A stretch of 23,036 nucleotides of DNA. Origin: JAUUZQ01 sp964538375. GTDB lineage: Bacteria > Bacteroidota > Bacteroidia > Bacteroidales > GCA-2748055. Positions 15,229-22,814 of this stretch are shown one piece after another. The DNA lies in NCBI GenBank assembly GCA_964538375.1, contig CAZIFQ010000043.1, positions 1 through 23,036 on the forward strand. Reading direction: 5' to 3'. Position 1 is the stretch's first letter, and each line of letters begins with the position of its first letter. Below the pieces are notes generated by a model. That model had not been told where the DNA came from. It worked only from the letters and a program-made list of their open reading frames with translations, and did not search any database. The position numbers and the translations under genes were made by a program.

Positions 15229-16113
15229 TTGAGATTTCTGAAGAAATATTGGACGCTCTTTGTATGGCTGTTGATTCCCTTCTTTTCATCTTGTAGCTAT
15301 ACATTTTATTCTGCAGGATGCAGTTATCCTCTTCCTGGTGGATTACACAAAGTCTCGACCCTGAATCCTGCATTAACTGAAACCAGCGGGATCGAAGCTA
15401 TCGATTCAGTATTTTATACATTCAACGATAGTGGGGCAGATGCAGAAATTTTTTCATTTTCTGAAAGGTCATCTGTCATCCAAAAAACAATTATTGCCAA
15501 TGCTACAAATGTAGATTGGGAGGCAATTGCCTATGATGGTGATTTCTTCTTTGTGGCAGATGTGGGAAACAATTTTGGTACAAGGGATACATTGGTAATA
15601 TATAAGATCCCTGCAAGTGGAATTAAAAACAGTGACCCAATCACAACTTCCTCAGAAAAAATCACTTTTTCTTATAATGAAAAAGTATTTAAAAATTCTA
15701 CGGGCTGGTTTTCGCACGACTGTGAATCAATTTTTGCTTATGGAGACTCCCTGTACCTTTTCTCAAAAGATTGGGTGGGGAAATCTGCGAGGATTTATAC
15801 CTTGCCTAAGGTGGCAGGTCATTATAACATAGAACACAGGAATGTTTATTATGTGGATGCCCTGATTACGGGTTCGGATGTGAACCCAAAATCAAAAGAG
15901 GTAGCCCTGGTTGGTTATAGCAACTATGTTCCGGTGTTGATAGTGTACAAATTTGATACGGATCCTGCAGTTATTAAATGTGGAGGACGTGCCAGGAAGT
16001 ATCCTTTGAAGATTGGCACCCAGGTAGAAGCAGTTTGTTTTGATGAGAAGGGAAGAATAGCAGTTACAGCGGAGAAGCAATTACATAAACAGGCACTATA
16101 TTTTACTTATTAG
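15229..16113 (+). CDS. Beta-propeller-like lipoprotein, unknown function
   Basis: A 294-residue exported protein with a lipobox (FFSSC) after a helix at residues 8-20. The body consists of repeated beta strands typical of a propeller: SGIEAIDSVFYTFNDSG, VDWEAIAYDGDFFFVADVGNN, CESIFAYGDSLYLFSKDW, ALVGYSNYVPVLIVYKF and VEAVCFDEKGRIAVTAE. Acidic-rich turns (DWEAIAY..., DVGNN) suggest Ca binding or an active-site face. I recognise this as a Bacteroidota lipoprotein type but cannot give a function. Translation begins at TTG, 3 nt after the alkaline phosphatase stop, in the same frame, so coupling (or rare readthrough of that TAG) is possible. The neighbour suggests a role linked to phosphate release, but this is only context. 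Confidence 0.7.
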   Translation: MRFLKKYWTLFVWLLIPFFSSCSYTFYSAGCSYPLPGGLHKVSTLNPALTETSGIEAIDSVFYTFNDSGADAEIFSFSERSSVIQKTIIANATNVDWEAIAYDGDFFFVADVGNNFGTRDTLVIYKIPASGIKNSDPITTSSEKITFSYNEKVFKNSTGWFSHDCESIFAYGDSLYLFSKDWVGKSARIYTLPKVAGHYNIEHRNVYYVDALITGSDVNPKSKEVALVGYSNYVPVLIVYKFDTDPAVIKCGGRARKYPLKIGTQVEAVCFDEKGRIAVTAEKQLHKQALYFTY

Positions 16114-16141
16114 TATTTTTGTGTAAAGATTGAATAACACG

Positions 16142-16774
16142 ATGACAAAGAAGACGGAAGATTTGTTTGAAAATGGTATGAAACTCCCACTGGTAGAGGA
16201 ATTTTATACTTTGCAGGGAGAGGGTTACCATACGGGCTCAGCAGCTTATTTTATTAGAGTAGGTGGTTGCGATGTAGGGTGTAGCTGGTGCGATACTAAA
16301 TTTTCCTGGAATCCTGAATTGTATCCCCCGGTTGATATACAGCAGATTGTGGAAAACGCTTCCTTATGTCCGGCAGCGGCAGTAGTTGTTACAGGCGGAG
16401 AACCACTCATGACAAATATGGGTCCCCTGACCAAAATGCTGAAGGAGAAAGAGATCATTACTTTCCTGGAAACAAGCGGTGCCTATCCTTTAACAGGGGA
16501 GTGGGACTGGATATGTCTCTCACCAAAAAGAAATATGCCACCTGTAGGAAATATTCACCTGGAGGCACACGAACTGAAAGTAATTATTGCTGAAGAAGAG
16601 GATTTTGAATGGGCCGTTGAAAACTCCGGATTAGTGAGCGATACGTGCAAACTGTTCCTGCAACCAGAATGGAGCGTCAGGGAAGAAATGCTACCCAGAA
16701 TAATTGAGTTTGTAAAGGAAAATCCTGGCTGGCAGGTTTCTCTCCAGGCACATAAGTATATGCATATACCTTAG
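16142..16774 (+). CDS. queE: 7-carboxy-7-deazaguanine synthase
   Basis: Radical SAM enzyme that contracts 6-carboxytetrahydropterin to 7-carboxy-7-deazaguanine, third step to preQ0 and queuosine; cytoplasmic. The [4Fe-4S] motif C43-x3-C47-x2-C50 (GGCDVGCSWCDTK) follows the QueE-specific stretch EEFYTLQGEGYHTG, and TGGEPLM is the SAM-binding strand. The end LQAHKYMHIP is also typical (LQxHKxxxIP). At 210 residues it is the usual length. I take the ATG at 16142 over a TTG 12 nt upstream. No other queuosine genes are in the window. It is 28 nt after the propeller-like lipoprotein gene and may be read from the same transcript. Confidence 0.95.
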   Translation: MTKKTEDLFENGMKLPLVEEFYTLQGEGYHTGSAAYFIRVGGCDVGCSWCDTKFSWNPELYPPVDIQQIVENASLCPAAAVVVTGGEPLMTNMGPLTKMLKEKEIITFLETSGAYPLTGEWDWICLSPKRNMPPVGNIHLEAHELKVIIAEEEDFEWAVENSGLVSDTCKLFLQPEWSVREEMLPRIIEFVKENPGWQVSLQAHKYMHIP

Positions 16775-16839
16775 AAGTGCCTTGAGTACATAGAGAGCCT
16801 TGAGTTGGGAGTTAATTCAAACTATTTTATTAAATTGTC

Positions 16840-16943
16840 TCATTAACTCATTAACTCATTAACCCATTAACCCATTAACTCATTAACCCATTAACCCATT
16901 AACTCATTAACCCATTAACCCATTAACTCATTAACCCATTAAC
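16840..16943. repeat. Large octamer tandem array, unit YcattaaC, 13 copies, abutting a start codon
   Basis: Thirteen perfect 8-mers, tcattaac (T) or ccattaac (C), in the order T T T C C T C C T C C T C. After the first three, the order repeats as C-C-T, so a 24-bp higher-order unit is present. The array ends one base before the ATG of the PorE-like gene, leaving no room for a separate ribosome-binding region. In any reading frame the units give stop codons, so it is non-coding. Confidence 0.95.
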
Positions 16944-16944
16944 A

Positions 16945-18876
16945 ATGCTAAACCGCTTCACCACATTCCTCCTCCTTATTCTGCTGGCCTTACCTGCAAC
17001 CGCCCAGTACTCCACGGATTCTAAAAAAGCAATCAAAAGCTATGAGAAGGCGCAGGAACAGTTTCGCCTGAGAAATGATGCTGATGCAGAAGAGCTTGTT
17101 TGTAAGGCACTTAAGAAGGATGATCAGTTTATCGAGGCCTGGTATATGCTGGCACAGATTTATCTTGACAAAGGCAAGGGAGCCAAAGCTGCCGAATACT
17201 TTTTAAAAGGATTAGAAGTTGATCCTTCAAGTAATCCCGATGGATATTTGAAAGTGGCGGAAGTTGAATTTGCAGTCGGTGAGTACTACAAAGCAAAGGA
17301 ACATATTGATTTGTGGGAAACATTTGGAATCATAGACAAGATGTCGGTAGCGAGAGCGAGAATACTGGGAAAAAATGCAGAATTTGCTATTCATGCTGTT
17401 GAGAACCCGGTACCATTTAATCCCGAAAGTCTGGGTAAGTCAATTAACTCTCCACTCTCCGAATACTGGCCTTCGCTGTCAATAGATGAAAAGACACTTT
17501 TCTTTACTGTAAAAGGCCCAATGAATCCTGAGCTCCCACCTGAACCACTCAGCGAGCAGGAAGATTTCTATTACGCAAAGAAAGAGGGCGATGTCTGGCT
17601 CCAGCGTAAGTCGCTGGGGCCTCCGGTAAATACGAACAAGAATGAAGGAGCTCAATCTATTACAGCGGATGGAAAATACATTTATTTCACGGCTTGCAAC
17701 CGTTCCGATGGCCATGGAAGAATGTGTGACCTTTACTATTCAAAAATTGAAAATGGAAGATGGAGTAAACCGGTAAATCTTGGGAACCAGGTGAATACCA
17801 GGTACAGCGAAAAGCATCCGGCCATATCAGCCGATGGACGGACTCTATTCTTTACAAGTAACAAACCCGGTGGTTTCGGTGACTACGACATATGGGCATC
17901 ACAGCTTGTGGATGGACAATGGAATACTCCTGTCAACATGGGAGACAGCATCAACTCACCCGGTATTGAGCAGTCACCATTTATTCATCCCGATCAACAC
18001 TCACTCTATTTTTCCTCTGATGGATGGATGGGGATGGGACAGGGTGACCTGTTTATCTCACGATTGAAAGCCGACAGATCGTGGTCCAAACCCGAAAACC
18101 TTGGATATCCAATCAATACCCATAACGAGGAAATTGGAATGATTGTTAATGCGATGGGTGATCGGGCCTACTTCTCATCTAACCGAAGAGAGGGAACGGA
18201 TATCGATATTTTCGCTTTTGATTTGCCCATGGAAGTCAGACCGATACCTGTTTCGTATATGACCGGACGTGTCTACGACTCAAGAAATATGAAGGGGATG
18301 CAAGCTACTTTTCAACTGATCGATCTGGAATCTGGTGATGTGGTTATGGAAGCCAATTCAAATGATGGTGAGGGCGATTACCTGATCATTCTGCCTTCTC
18401 AGGCAGCATATGCCTTTAACGTTTCTCAACCGGGTTACCTTTTTTATTCCGATCATTTTCAAATGACACAGGAATACTCAAATCTTGATCCTTTTGTCAA
18501 GAATATTCCACTGGAGCCAATTAAATCAGGAAAACTAGTGGTATTAAATAATGTCTTTTATGATACTGATTCGTATACACTAAAAAAGCAATCAACTGTT
18601 GAGCTGGATAAAATACATGAATTTCTGCTGCTAAATAGCAAGGTAAAGGTTGAAATTTCCGGACATACGGATAATACCGGTACTATCGGCTACAATGCTG
18701 AATTGTCTGAGAAGAGGGCAGGAGAAGTGGTGAAATACCTGGTCAATAAGGGAATCTCAGCAGATCGCCTTGAAGCAAAGGGCTATGGCGCTTCCCAACC
18801 TGTCGATACCAACGATACTGAAGAGGGAAAAGCAAAAAACAGGAGAACAGAGCTGAAAATTATCGATATCAAATAA
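16945..18876 (+). CDS. PorE-like protein: TPR, PD40 propeller, CRD and OmpA domains
   Basis: A 643-residue exported protein with the domain order known from PorE (PG1058), a type IX secretion component that binds peptidoglycan. Signal peptide 1-20 (cleavage after ATA); TPR helices ~25-135; five PD40 propeller blades ~160-430, including ADGKYIYFTACN, ADGRTLFFTSNKPGGFGDYD and GDRAYFSSNRREGTDIDIF; a carboxypeptidase-regulatory-like beta domain ~435-510; and an OmpA_C domain ~530-643 with the peptidoglycan-binding SGHTDNTG and NRRTEL. It carries a type I signal rather than the lipobox of P. gingivalis PorE, so it may be a paralogue rather than PorE itself. Its start codon follows an octamer array directly, and its stop is in a hairpin shared with the convergent gene. 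Confidence 0.9.
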   Translation: MLNRFTTFLLLILLALPATAQYSTDSKKAIKSYEKAQEQFRLRNDADAEELVCKALKKDDQFIEAWYMLAQIYLDKGKGAKAAEYFLKGLEVDPSSNPDGYLKVAEVEFAVGEYYKAKEHIDLWETFGIIDKMSVARARILGKNAEFAIHAVENPVPFNPESLGKSINSPLSEYWPSLSIDEKTLFFTVKGPMNPELPPEPLSEQEDFYYAKKEGDVWLQRKSLGPPVNTNKNEGAQSITADGKYIYFTACNRSDGHGRMCDLYYSKIENGRWSKPVNLGNQVNTRYSEKHPAISADGRTLFFTSNKPGGFGDYDIWASQLVDGQWNTPVNMGDSINSPGIEQSPFIHPDQHSLYFSSDGWMGMGQGDLFISRLKADRSWSKPENLGYPINTHNEEIGMIVNAMGDRAYFSSNRREGTDIDIFAFDLPMEVRPIPVSYMTGRVYDSRNMKGMQATFQLIDLESGDVVMEANSNDGEGDYLIILPSQAAYAFNVSQPGYLFYSDHFQMTQEYSNLDPFVKNIPLEPIKSGKLVVLNNVFYDTDSYTLKKQSTVELDKIHEFLLLNSKVKVEISGHTDNTGTIGYNAELSEKRAGEVVKYLVNKGISADRLEAKGYGASQPVDTNDTEEGKAKNRRTELKIIDIK

Positions 18877-18902
18877 ATCAGCAGAAAAACTCTGCTGATT
18901 TA
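18874..18902. terminator. Bidirectional terminator holding both stop codons
   Basis: A perfect 12-bp stem (18874-18885 with 18891-18902) and a five-base loop. The stop codon of the PorE-like gene (18874-18876) and that of the hydrolase (18878-18880) both lie in the left arm. The last hydrolase codons (SAEFFC) run through the hairpin. The strongest hairpin in the window, it should act in both directions. Confidence 0.75.
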
Positions 18903-20050
18903 GAAAAGATACTCTCAAAACTCTCATCAATTAAGGCATCACTGCCATTTTTTCCTATTGGAAAAGGCATCTCATGTGAGTACTGAAAAGGCAAATCCAT
19001 AATATCAATATGCGTTGGGATATCAAAGTTTTTACCACGCATGGTCTCAACAATTTTACTGGAAGGCATCACGGCATCATCTTTCAGTCCAATTACCTTG
19101 ATTCGGTCAGCGCTTGCCCTGAAATATGATTCTCTAACTTCCCTGTTGTGATCCTGCCCGATCATCGAGCGAAACGCTTTTCCCAGGGCTGATTTTTTTA
19201 GTAGCTGTGTATAAGGTTTGTTCCCAGTAATATCATGCTCCAGGTCGTTTATGAAATAATCCAGAAGCTTATGAAAGGCACTGCTGTCCATTATTAATTT
19301 CGATTCTCCATCCATAGCCTGGAAAACAGAACCACCGCAAAATAGTACAATCTTGCTATCACTCAACATATTATTATCGTCTGCAATCAACATGTTTTGT
19401 GCGAGGAAAGCGCCAATGGAATAGGCAAATATATCAACCCTGGTATCTTTTTCAAAGTACGGGTGCAAGCCGTTTTTCATTGAATCAATAAGCTTGAACA
19501 TATCATTTGCTGTCTGGTATCCCGATAAATAAAAGCGATGAGGGAAGCTGTCGAGTCGGTGACTGAGTGCAGCATTCACAAAAGTTGATTTTGACAATTG
19601 CTTGATCAACCTGGATCTTAACTGCATAAGGTTTTGCATCATTCGCGGCTGACTCCAGGCAGAGGGAGCCCTGTCCATATGGAATGCCATTGGAAAGAGA
19701 ATAACAGGAGAATTGGTTTTTAGGGTAAGCGACAAGGCCCATGGTAAATATTTTTTCCAACTCTTTTCATTCAATCCATGCATAAGCAGGATGGCCTTGT
19801 TTCCTTTTGTGTATCCACGGGGAATGAATATGTGATATTTAAATTCCCGGTTTTCTTTAATAAATGCATCCGAATCAGGAAAAAACTGTCGTGATTCTTT
19901 ATCTTCATGACCGTGCCGTTTTGGTAAACCGCTTGTATCAGAAATGAAAGGTAAGGTAACAATGTCAGCCGGGTAATCTTTTAATTGATGATAGGAAGAA
20001 GCTGTCCGGAATTCCTTGAATAGCTCGTTATATGATGTACTAAGTTTCAT
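18878..20050 (-). CDS. Alpha/beta-hydrolase-like protein
   Basis: A 390-residue cytoplasmic protein (no signal peptide) with an alpha/beta-hydrolase arrangement: strand and oxyanion loop AILLMHGLNEKSW (86-98), nucleophile elbow AYSIG with S211 (the usual first Gly is Ala), strand KIVLFCGG, a candidate acid in GLKDDAVMPS, and a candidate His in QYSHEMPFP. This recalls a Bacteroidota-restricted hydrolase group (possibly DUF6051), but I cannot assign a substrate. It is read from a 254-nt divergent region shared with the LytTR regulator gene and converges on the PorE-like gene with a one-base gap. The C-terminus (FFC) is dictated by the terminator hairpin. Confidence 0.75.
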   Translation of the reverse strand: MKLSTSYNELFKEFRTASSYHQLKDYPADIVTLPFISDTSGLPKRHGHEDKESRQFFPDSDAFIKENREFKYHIFIPRGYTKGNKAILLMHGLNEKSWKKYLPWALSLTLKTNSPVILFPMAFHMDRAPSAWSQPRMMQNLMQLRSRLIKQLSKSTFVNAALSHRLDSFPHRFYLSGYQTANDMFKLIDSMKNGLHPYFEKDTRVDIFAYSIGAFLAQNMLIADDNNMLSDSKIVLFCGGSVFQAMDGESKLIMDSSAFHKLLDYFINDLEHDITGNKPYTQLLKKSALGKAFRSMIGQDHNREVRESYFRASADRIKVIGLKDDAVMPSSKIVETMRGKNFDIPTHIDIMDLPFQYSHEMPFPIGKNGSDALIDESFESIFSKSAEFFC

Positions 20051-20066
20051 CTTTCAAAAATTTGTT

Positions 20067-20081
20067 TAATCGAATCTCTTA
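20067..20081. repeat. Copy 1 of a 15-16-bp direct repeat in the divergent region
   Basis: taatcgaatctctta, 17 nt upstream of the hydrolase start codon. A near-identical copy (one inserted a) lies at 20222-20237. Such a pair at both ends of a divergent intergenic region may be operator sites for both genes. Confidence 0.4.
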
Positions 20082-20221
20082 AAACTTATCGATACATTAC
20101 AATTACTGGGGTATACAGCCCGATTCTGGTATAATCAGATGGTCTGCTGGGGTAAAATTCAAAATAGCGGGACGACTGATATCCATCTCCTCAAAGAAAA
20201 GCACTGGTTTTATAAAATTGA

Positions 20222-20237
20222 TAATCGAAATCTCTTA
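20222..20237. repeat. Copy 2 of the direct repeat, abutting the LytTR gene promoter
   Basis: taatcgaaatctctta, overlapping the first two bases of the -7 box TACATTTG at 20236. A protein bound here would block or contact RNA polymerase. It does not resemble the usual LytTR-domain site, so the binding factor is unknown. Confidence 0.4.
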
Positions 20238-20243
20238 CATTTG
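20236..20243 (+). promoter_or_regulatory. -7 box of the LytTR regulator gene promoter
   Basis: TACATTTG is a perfect TAnnTTTG. A clear TTTG -33 box is missing at the right distance (attg at 20217-20220, 15 nt away), so the promoter may need an activator. The leader to the ATG at 20305 is about 55 nt and carries two copies of actctattaac (20261-20271 and 20280-20290). Confidence 0.5.
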
Positions 20244-20304
20244 TGAAAATTAATTCACCAACTCTATTAACTTTAGTTCACTCTATTAACTCTATTTTCT
20301 CCCC

Positions 20305-21165
20305 ATGCACTTCCTCTTCCGAGAAATACCATCCTACCTTAAAGAGAAAACAATTGCTCTTCAGCAAACAGTATTTTCAGCGGTATTTGCCCTGGTATTT
20401 ATCAATATCTATTCTCCCTTTAATGCTGAATCATGGTTTGATGCAGGGGAAGCAGGGGCAGTTGAGTTTTTCTTCTATTCCAGTCTTTTTATTCTTGCCG
20501 GGATGTTGTTCATATTAATCAGTCGCCTGGTTTTTGTTGCTTTTGGAAAGAAAAAGCGAATAAACTTCCTGGTTTATATACTTTGGACTACCCAGGAGAT
20601 ACTTTTGCTGGCTTTAGTATATACCTTGATGGATATCTATCTTCTTGGTAACTCTGAACAGATCGCAGGACAGTATATTAAGTTGCTGTTTGCTACGCTT
20701 TTTGTTCTTGCAATTCCTTATTCTATTAGTTGGCTCTGGTACTCATGGAACGATCAGAAACGACAGCTGGCCGAACTCTCCCAGGCAACTTTGAAGGAAT
20801 ACACCGCAAAGAAAATGATCAATTTCTATGATGAGACCAATAAGAGACGCTTATCTGTAAATTCTGCTGATGTGCTCTACCTGGAATCAACAGACAACTA
20901 TGTGACAATTTTTTACCAGGACAAGGACCGCATAAAGAAATTTATGTTGAGGAATACAATGAAACGATTGGAGAAGGAATTGGAGAAAACACAAATTTGT
21001 CGCTGCCACCGTTCTTTCATGGTAAATTTTGAAAATGTGAAAATGGTGCGTATGACCGGGACCAATCTATATATCTATATGGATACCCTTGAAGAATTGA
21101 AGATACCTGTTTCGCGCACTTTTGCCGAAAAAGTTCATGAATTTATAAATACCATATCTGTGTAG
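20305..21165 (+). CDS. Membrane-anchored LytTR-domain transcription regulator
   Basis: A 286-residue regulator with four transmembrane helices (about 22-40, 55-77, 86-110, 123-147), a linker helix (~150-175) and a C-terminal LytTR DNA-binding domain (~183-283) with the marks SADVLYLESTDNYVTIFY, LRNTMKRLEKEL, CRCHRSFMVNFENV and IPVSRTFAEKV. It has no receiver domain, so the membrane part should sense a signal or contact another membrane protein. The ATG at 20305 is preceded by the promoter at 20236. It diverges from the hydrolase and lies 85 nt before the secreted peptidase, both of which are plausible targets. Bacteroidota carry many such membrane LytTR proteins. Confidence 0.92.
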   Translation: MHFLFREIPSYLKEKTIALQQTVFSAVFALVFINIYSPFNAESWFDAGEAGAVEFFFYSSLFILAGMLFILISRLVFVAFGKKKRINFLVYILWTTQEILLLALVYTLMDIYLLGNSEQIAGQYIKLLFATLFVLAIPYSISWLWYSWNDQKRQLAELSQATLKEYTAKKMINFYDETNKRRLSVNSADVLYLESTDNYVTIFYQDKDRIKKFMLRNTMKRLEKELEKTQICRCHRSFMVNFENVKMVRMTGTNLYIYMDTLEELKIPVSRTFAEKVHEFINTISV

Positions 21166-21250
21166 TTATAAATAATGTTGTTAATCATTTTTTGCATTGC
21201 TACTTTTTTCTAAACTTTACACCTTCGATAATAATAATAAACCAACTGAC

Positions 21251-22441
21251 ATGAAAAGACGAGTGACATTTACTATTGCAATACTTCTTCTGGCTGCAAA
21301 TGCTCAATTTGTAAGCGGACAAGCAAAGCCATATACTTTTAAAGACAAAATCGATCTTCCGGCAACATCTATGAAAGATCAACACCGCTCAGGTACCTGC
21401 TGGAGTTTTGCAGCTGTATCGTTTCTTGAAGCTGAACTGCTTCGAACTGGAAAAGGGGAGTACGATTTGTCTGAGATGTTTCTCGTGAGGAACTGCTATT
21501 CTGATAAAGCTGAAAAATATGTAAGGATGCATGGCAAAACTAATTTTGGCGGAGGCGGCCTGGGACAAAACTTATTCTATGTCTGGAACAATTATGGACT
21601 TGTACCGGAAACTGCCTTCGAAGGTGAAGTCATAGGGGAGAAGGGACATGTACACGGAGAAATGGATGCGGTACTTAAAGGGTATATTGATGGTGTTTTG
21701 AAAAACAGGAACCAAAAGCTTTCCATGGCTTGGAAAAGCGGATTTGAAGGTTTACTTGACTCTTACCTGGGAGCGTATCCTTCCTCATTTACATACGAAG
21801 GAAAAGAGTTCACTCCAGAGACTTTTGCTTCCACCTTAGGACTTAATCCATCTGATTTCGTGGCAGTTGGGTCTTTTACACATCATCCTTTCTATGAGCC
21901 ATTTGTTTTGGAGATTCCAGACAATTGGGGATGGAATGCAATTGATAATGTTAACATCGATGAATTAATCGCCGTACTTGACAATGCGCTTAAAAAAGGA
22001 TATACAGTATGCTGGGATGCTGATATCAGCGATAAGGGCTTTGACTGGAAGAATGGCGTTGCACTGGTACCGGAACAAACGGTAGAGAATATCGACAACC
22101 TCGAAAGAGCCAAATGGGATGATCTGTCTTCCAGGGAAAAGCAAGCACTTATGTATGATTTTTCATCACCAAAAGTTGAGAAAGAGATTACCCAGGAGAT
22201 AAGACAAATGGAATTTGATAACTACACGACCACGGATGATCACCTGATGCATATCACAGGTATGGCAAAAGATCAGGATGGTAAAAAATTCTATAAAGTT
22301 AAGAACTCATGGGGTGTTGGTTCACATATTTACGGAGGATACTTTTATGCTTCTGAAGCATTTATGAGAAAAAATACCCTGTTCTTCATACTTAACAAGG
22401 AAGCTCTGCCAAAAGATATAGAGGAGAAACTGGGTTATTAA
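21251..22441 (+). CDS. Secreted C1B-type cysteine peptidase (bleomycin hydrolase/aminopeptidase C-like)
   Basis: A 396-residue papain-fold peptidase. The start at 21251 gives a type I signal peptide (MKRRVTFTIAILLLAANAQF, cleavage near SGQA), so unlike cytosolic PepC or bleomycin hydrolase it is exported. Catalytic residues: Q44 and C50 in DQHRSGTCWSFAA, H334 in DDHLMHITGM, N352 in KVKNSWG. The GGGGLGQNLFYVWNNYGLVPE segment and the insert before the His are typical of C1B; the usual C-terminal arm that makes PepC an aminopeptidase is shortened (LEEKLGY end rather than a long free tail), so it may work as an endopeptidase. It follows the LytTR gene by 85 nt with no terminator between them. Confidence 0.92.
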   Translation: MKRRVTFTIAILLLAANAQFVSGQAKPYTFKDKIDLPATSMKDQHRSGTCWSFAAVSFLEAELLRTGKGEYDLSEMFLVRNCYSDKAEKYVRMHGKTNFGGGGLGQNLFYVWNNYGLVPETAFEGEVIGEKGHVHGEMDAVLKGYIDGVLKNRNQKLSMAWKSGFEGLLDSYLGAYPSSFTYEGKEFTPETFASTLGLNPSDFVAVGSFTHHPFYEPFVLEIPDNWGWNAIDNVNIDELIAVLDNALKKGYTVCWDADISDKGFDWKNGVALVPEQTVENIDNLERAKWDDLSSREKQALMYDFSSPKVEKEITQEIRQMEFDNYTTTDDHLMHITGMAKDQDGKKFYKVKNSWGVGSHIYGGYFYASEAFMRKNTLFFILNKEALPKDIEEKLGY

Positions 22442-22603
22442 GGAGTAGAGACGCGATTGATCCAATCCCCAACCCCCTTTTCACCATCTTCGTCAATTGT
22501 CTGAACCGGGATTACGCAGATTAGGGGATTACATGATTAACCCCGGATCGTTGATCCGGGGCTATTGATATTTAATCCCTTCGCTTTTCAACAGACATCT
22601 ACA
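22442..22603. repeat. Intergenic repeat segment and GC-rich hairpin
   Basis: Positions 22497-22540 hold a text-like segment (ctgaaccgggattacgcag, then gatta-type motifs spaced ~10 bp) of a kind that recurs between Bacteroidota genes. It is followed by a perfect 9-bp hairpin, ccccggatc/gatccgggg with loop gtt, at 22541-22561, ~100 nt past the peptidase stop. No T-run follows, so termination is uncertain. I see no gene here. Confidence 0.5.
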
Positions 22604-22671
22604 CCCCTCGACTCCGCTCGATGTGGAGCTCAATAGCAGCTTCGCGGTCCTGGTCGAGCGGAGCCGAGGGG
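22604..22671. repeat. REP-like inverted repeat
   Basis: Two 18-nt arms, at 22604-22621 (cccctcgactccgctcga) and 22654-22671, are reverse complements with one mismatch, separated by 32 nt. The palindromic tcgag/ccgctcg core is of the REP/REPIN type. It stands at the broken end of the IS110 gene. Confidence 0.75.
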
Positions 22672-22809
22672 CGCTTCTACCTTTGTCTTACCAAATTTTT
22701 TAAATCCGGGAAGATCATTTGAATACTGGGTGTGTTTGTCCTCATGATCTACAACATCAAACACATTTGAGGAAATGTCAATACCTAAAAAATGCTTACT
22801 TTTATTCAT
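22630..22809 (-). pseudogene. Truncated IS110-family transposase, N-terminal fragment
   Basis: The 59-codon reading frame begins MNKSKHFLGIDISSNVFDVV and continues with DLPGFKKFGKTK, the start of IS110-family DEDD recombinases: the first catalytic Asp in GID (D11) and the conserved N-x-x-x-GFxxF segment. Family members run to 300-400 residues; here homology ends at about residue 43 (~22678) and the frame passes into the REP-like repeat (EAPLGSARP...) to a stop at 22630. All other catalytic residues (E, D, D, and the Ser-domain) are gone, so it cannot recombine DNA. The 5' end of the element is preserved up to the window edge. Confidence 0.75.
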
Positions 22810-22814
22810 ACACT

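Noticed and set aside
20243..20518. 91-codon plus-strand frame from GTG overlapping the LytTR gene start
   Set aside because: It runs in another frame of the LytTR coding region and begins inside the promoter's -7 box, so it is a shadow.
22541..22561. Intrinsic terminator of the peptidase gene
   Set aside because: The stem is strong, but no T-run follows on either strand and it lies ~100 nt past the stop; kept only as a hairpin in the repeat segment.
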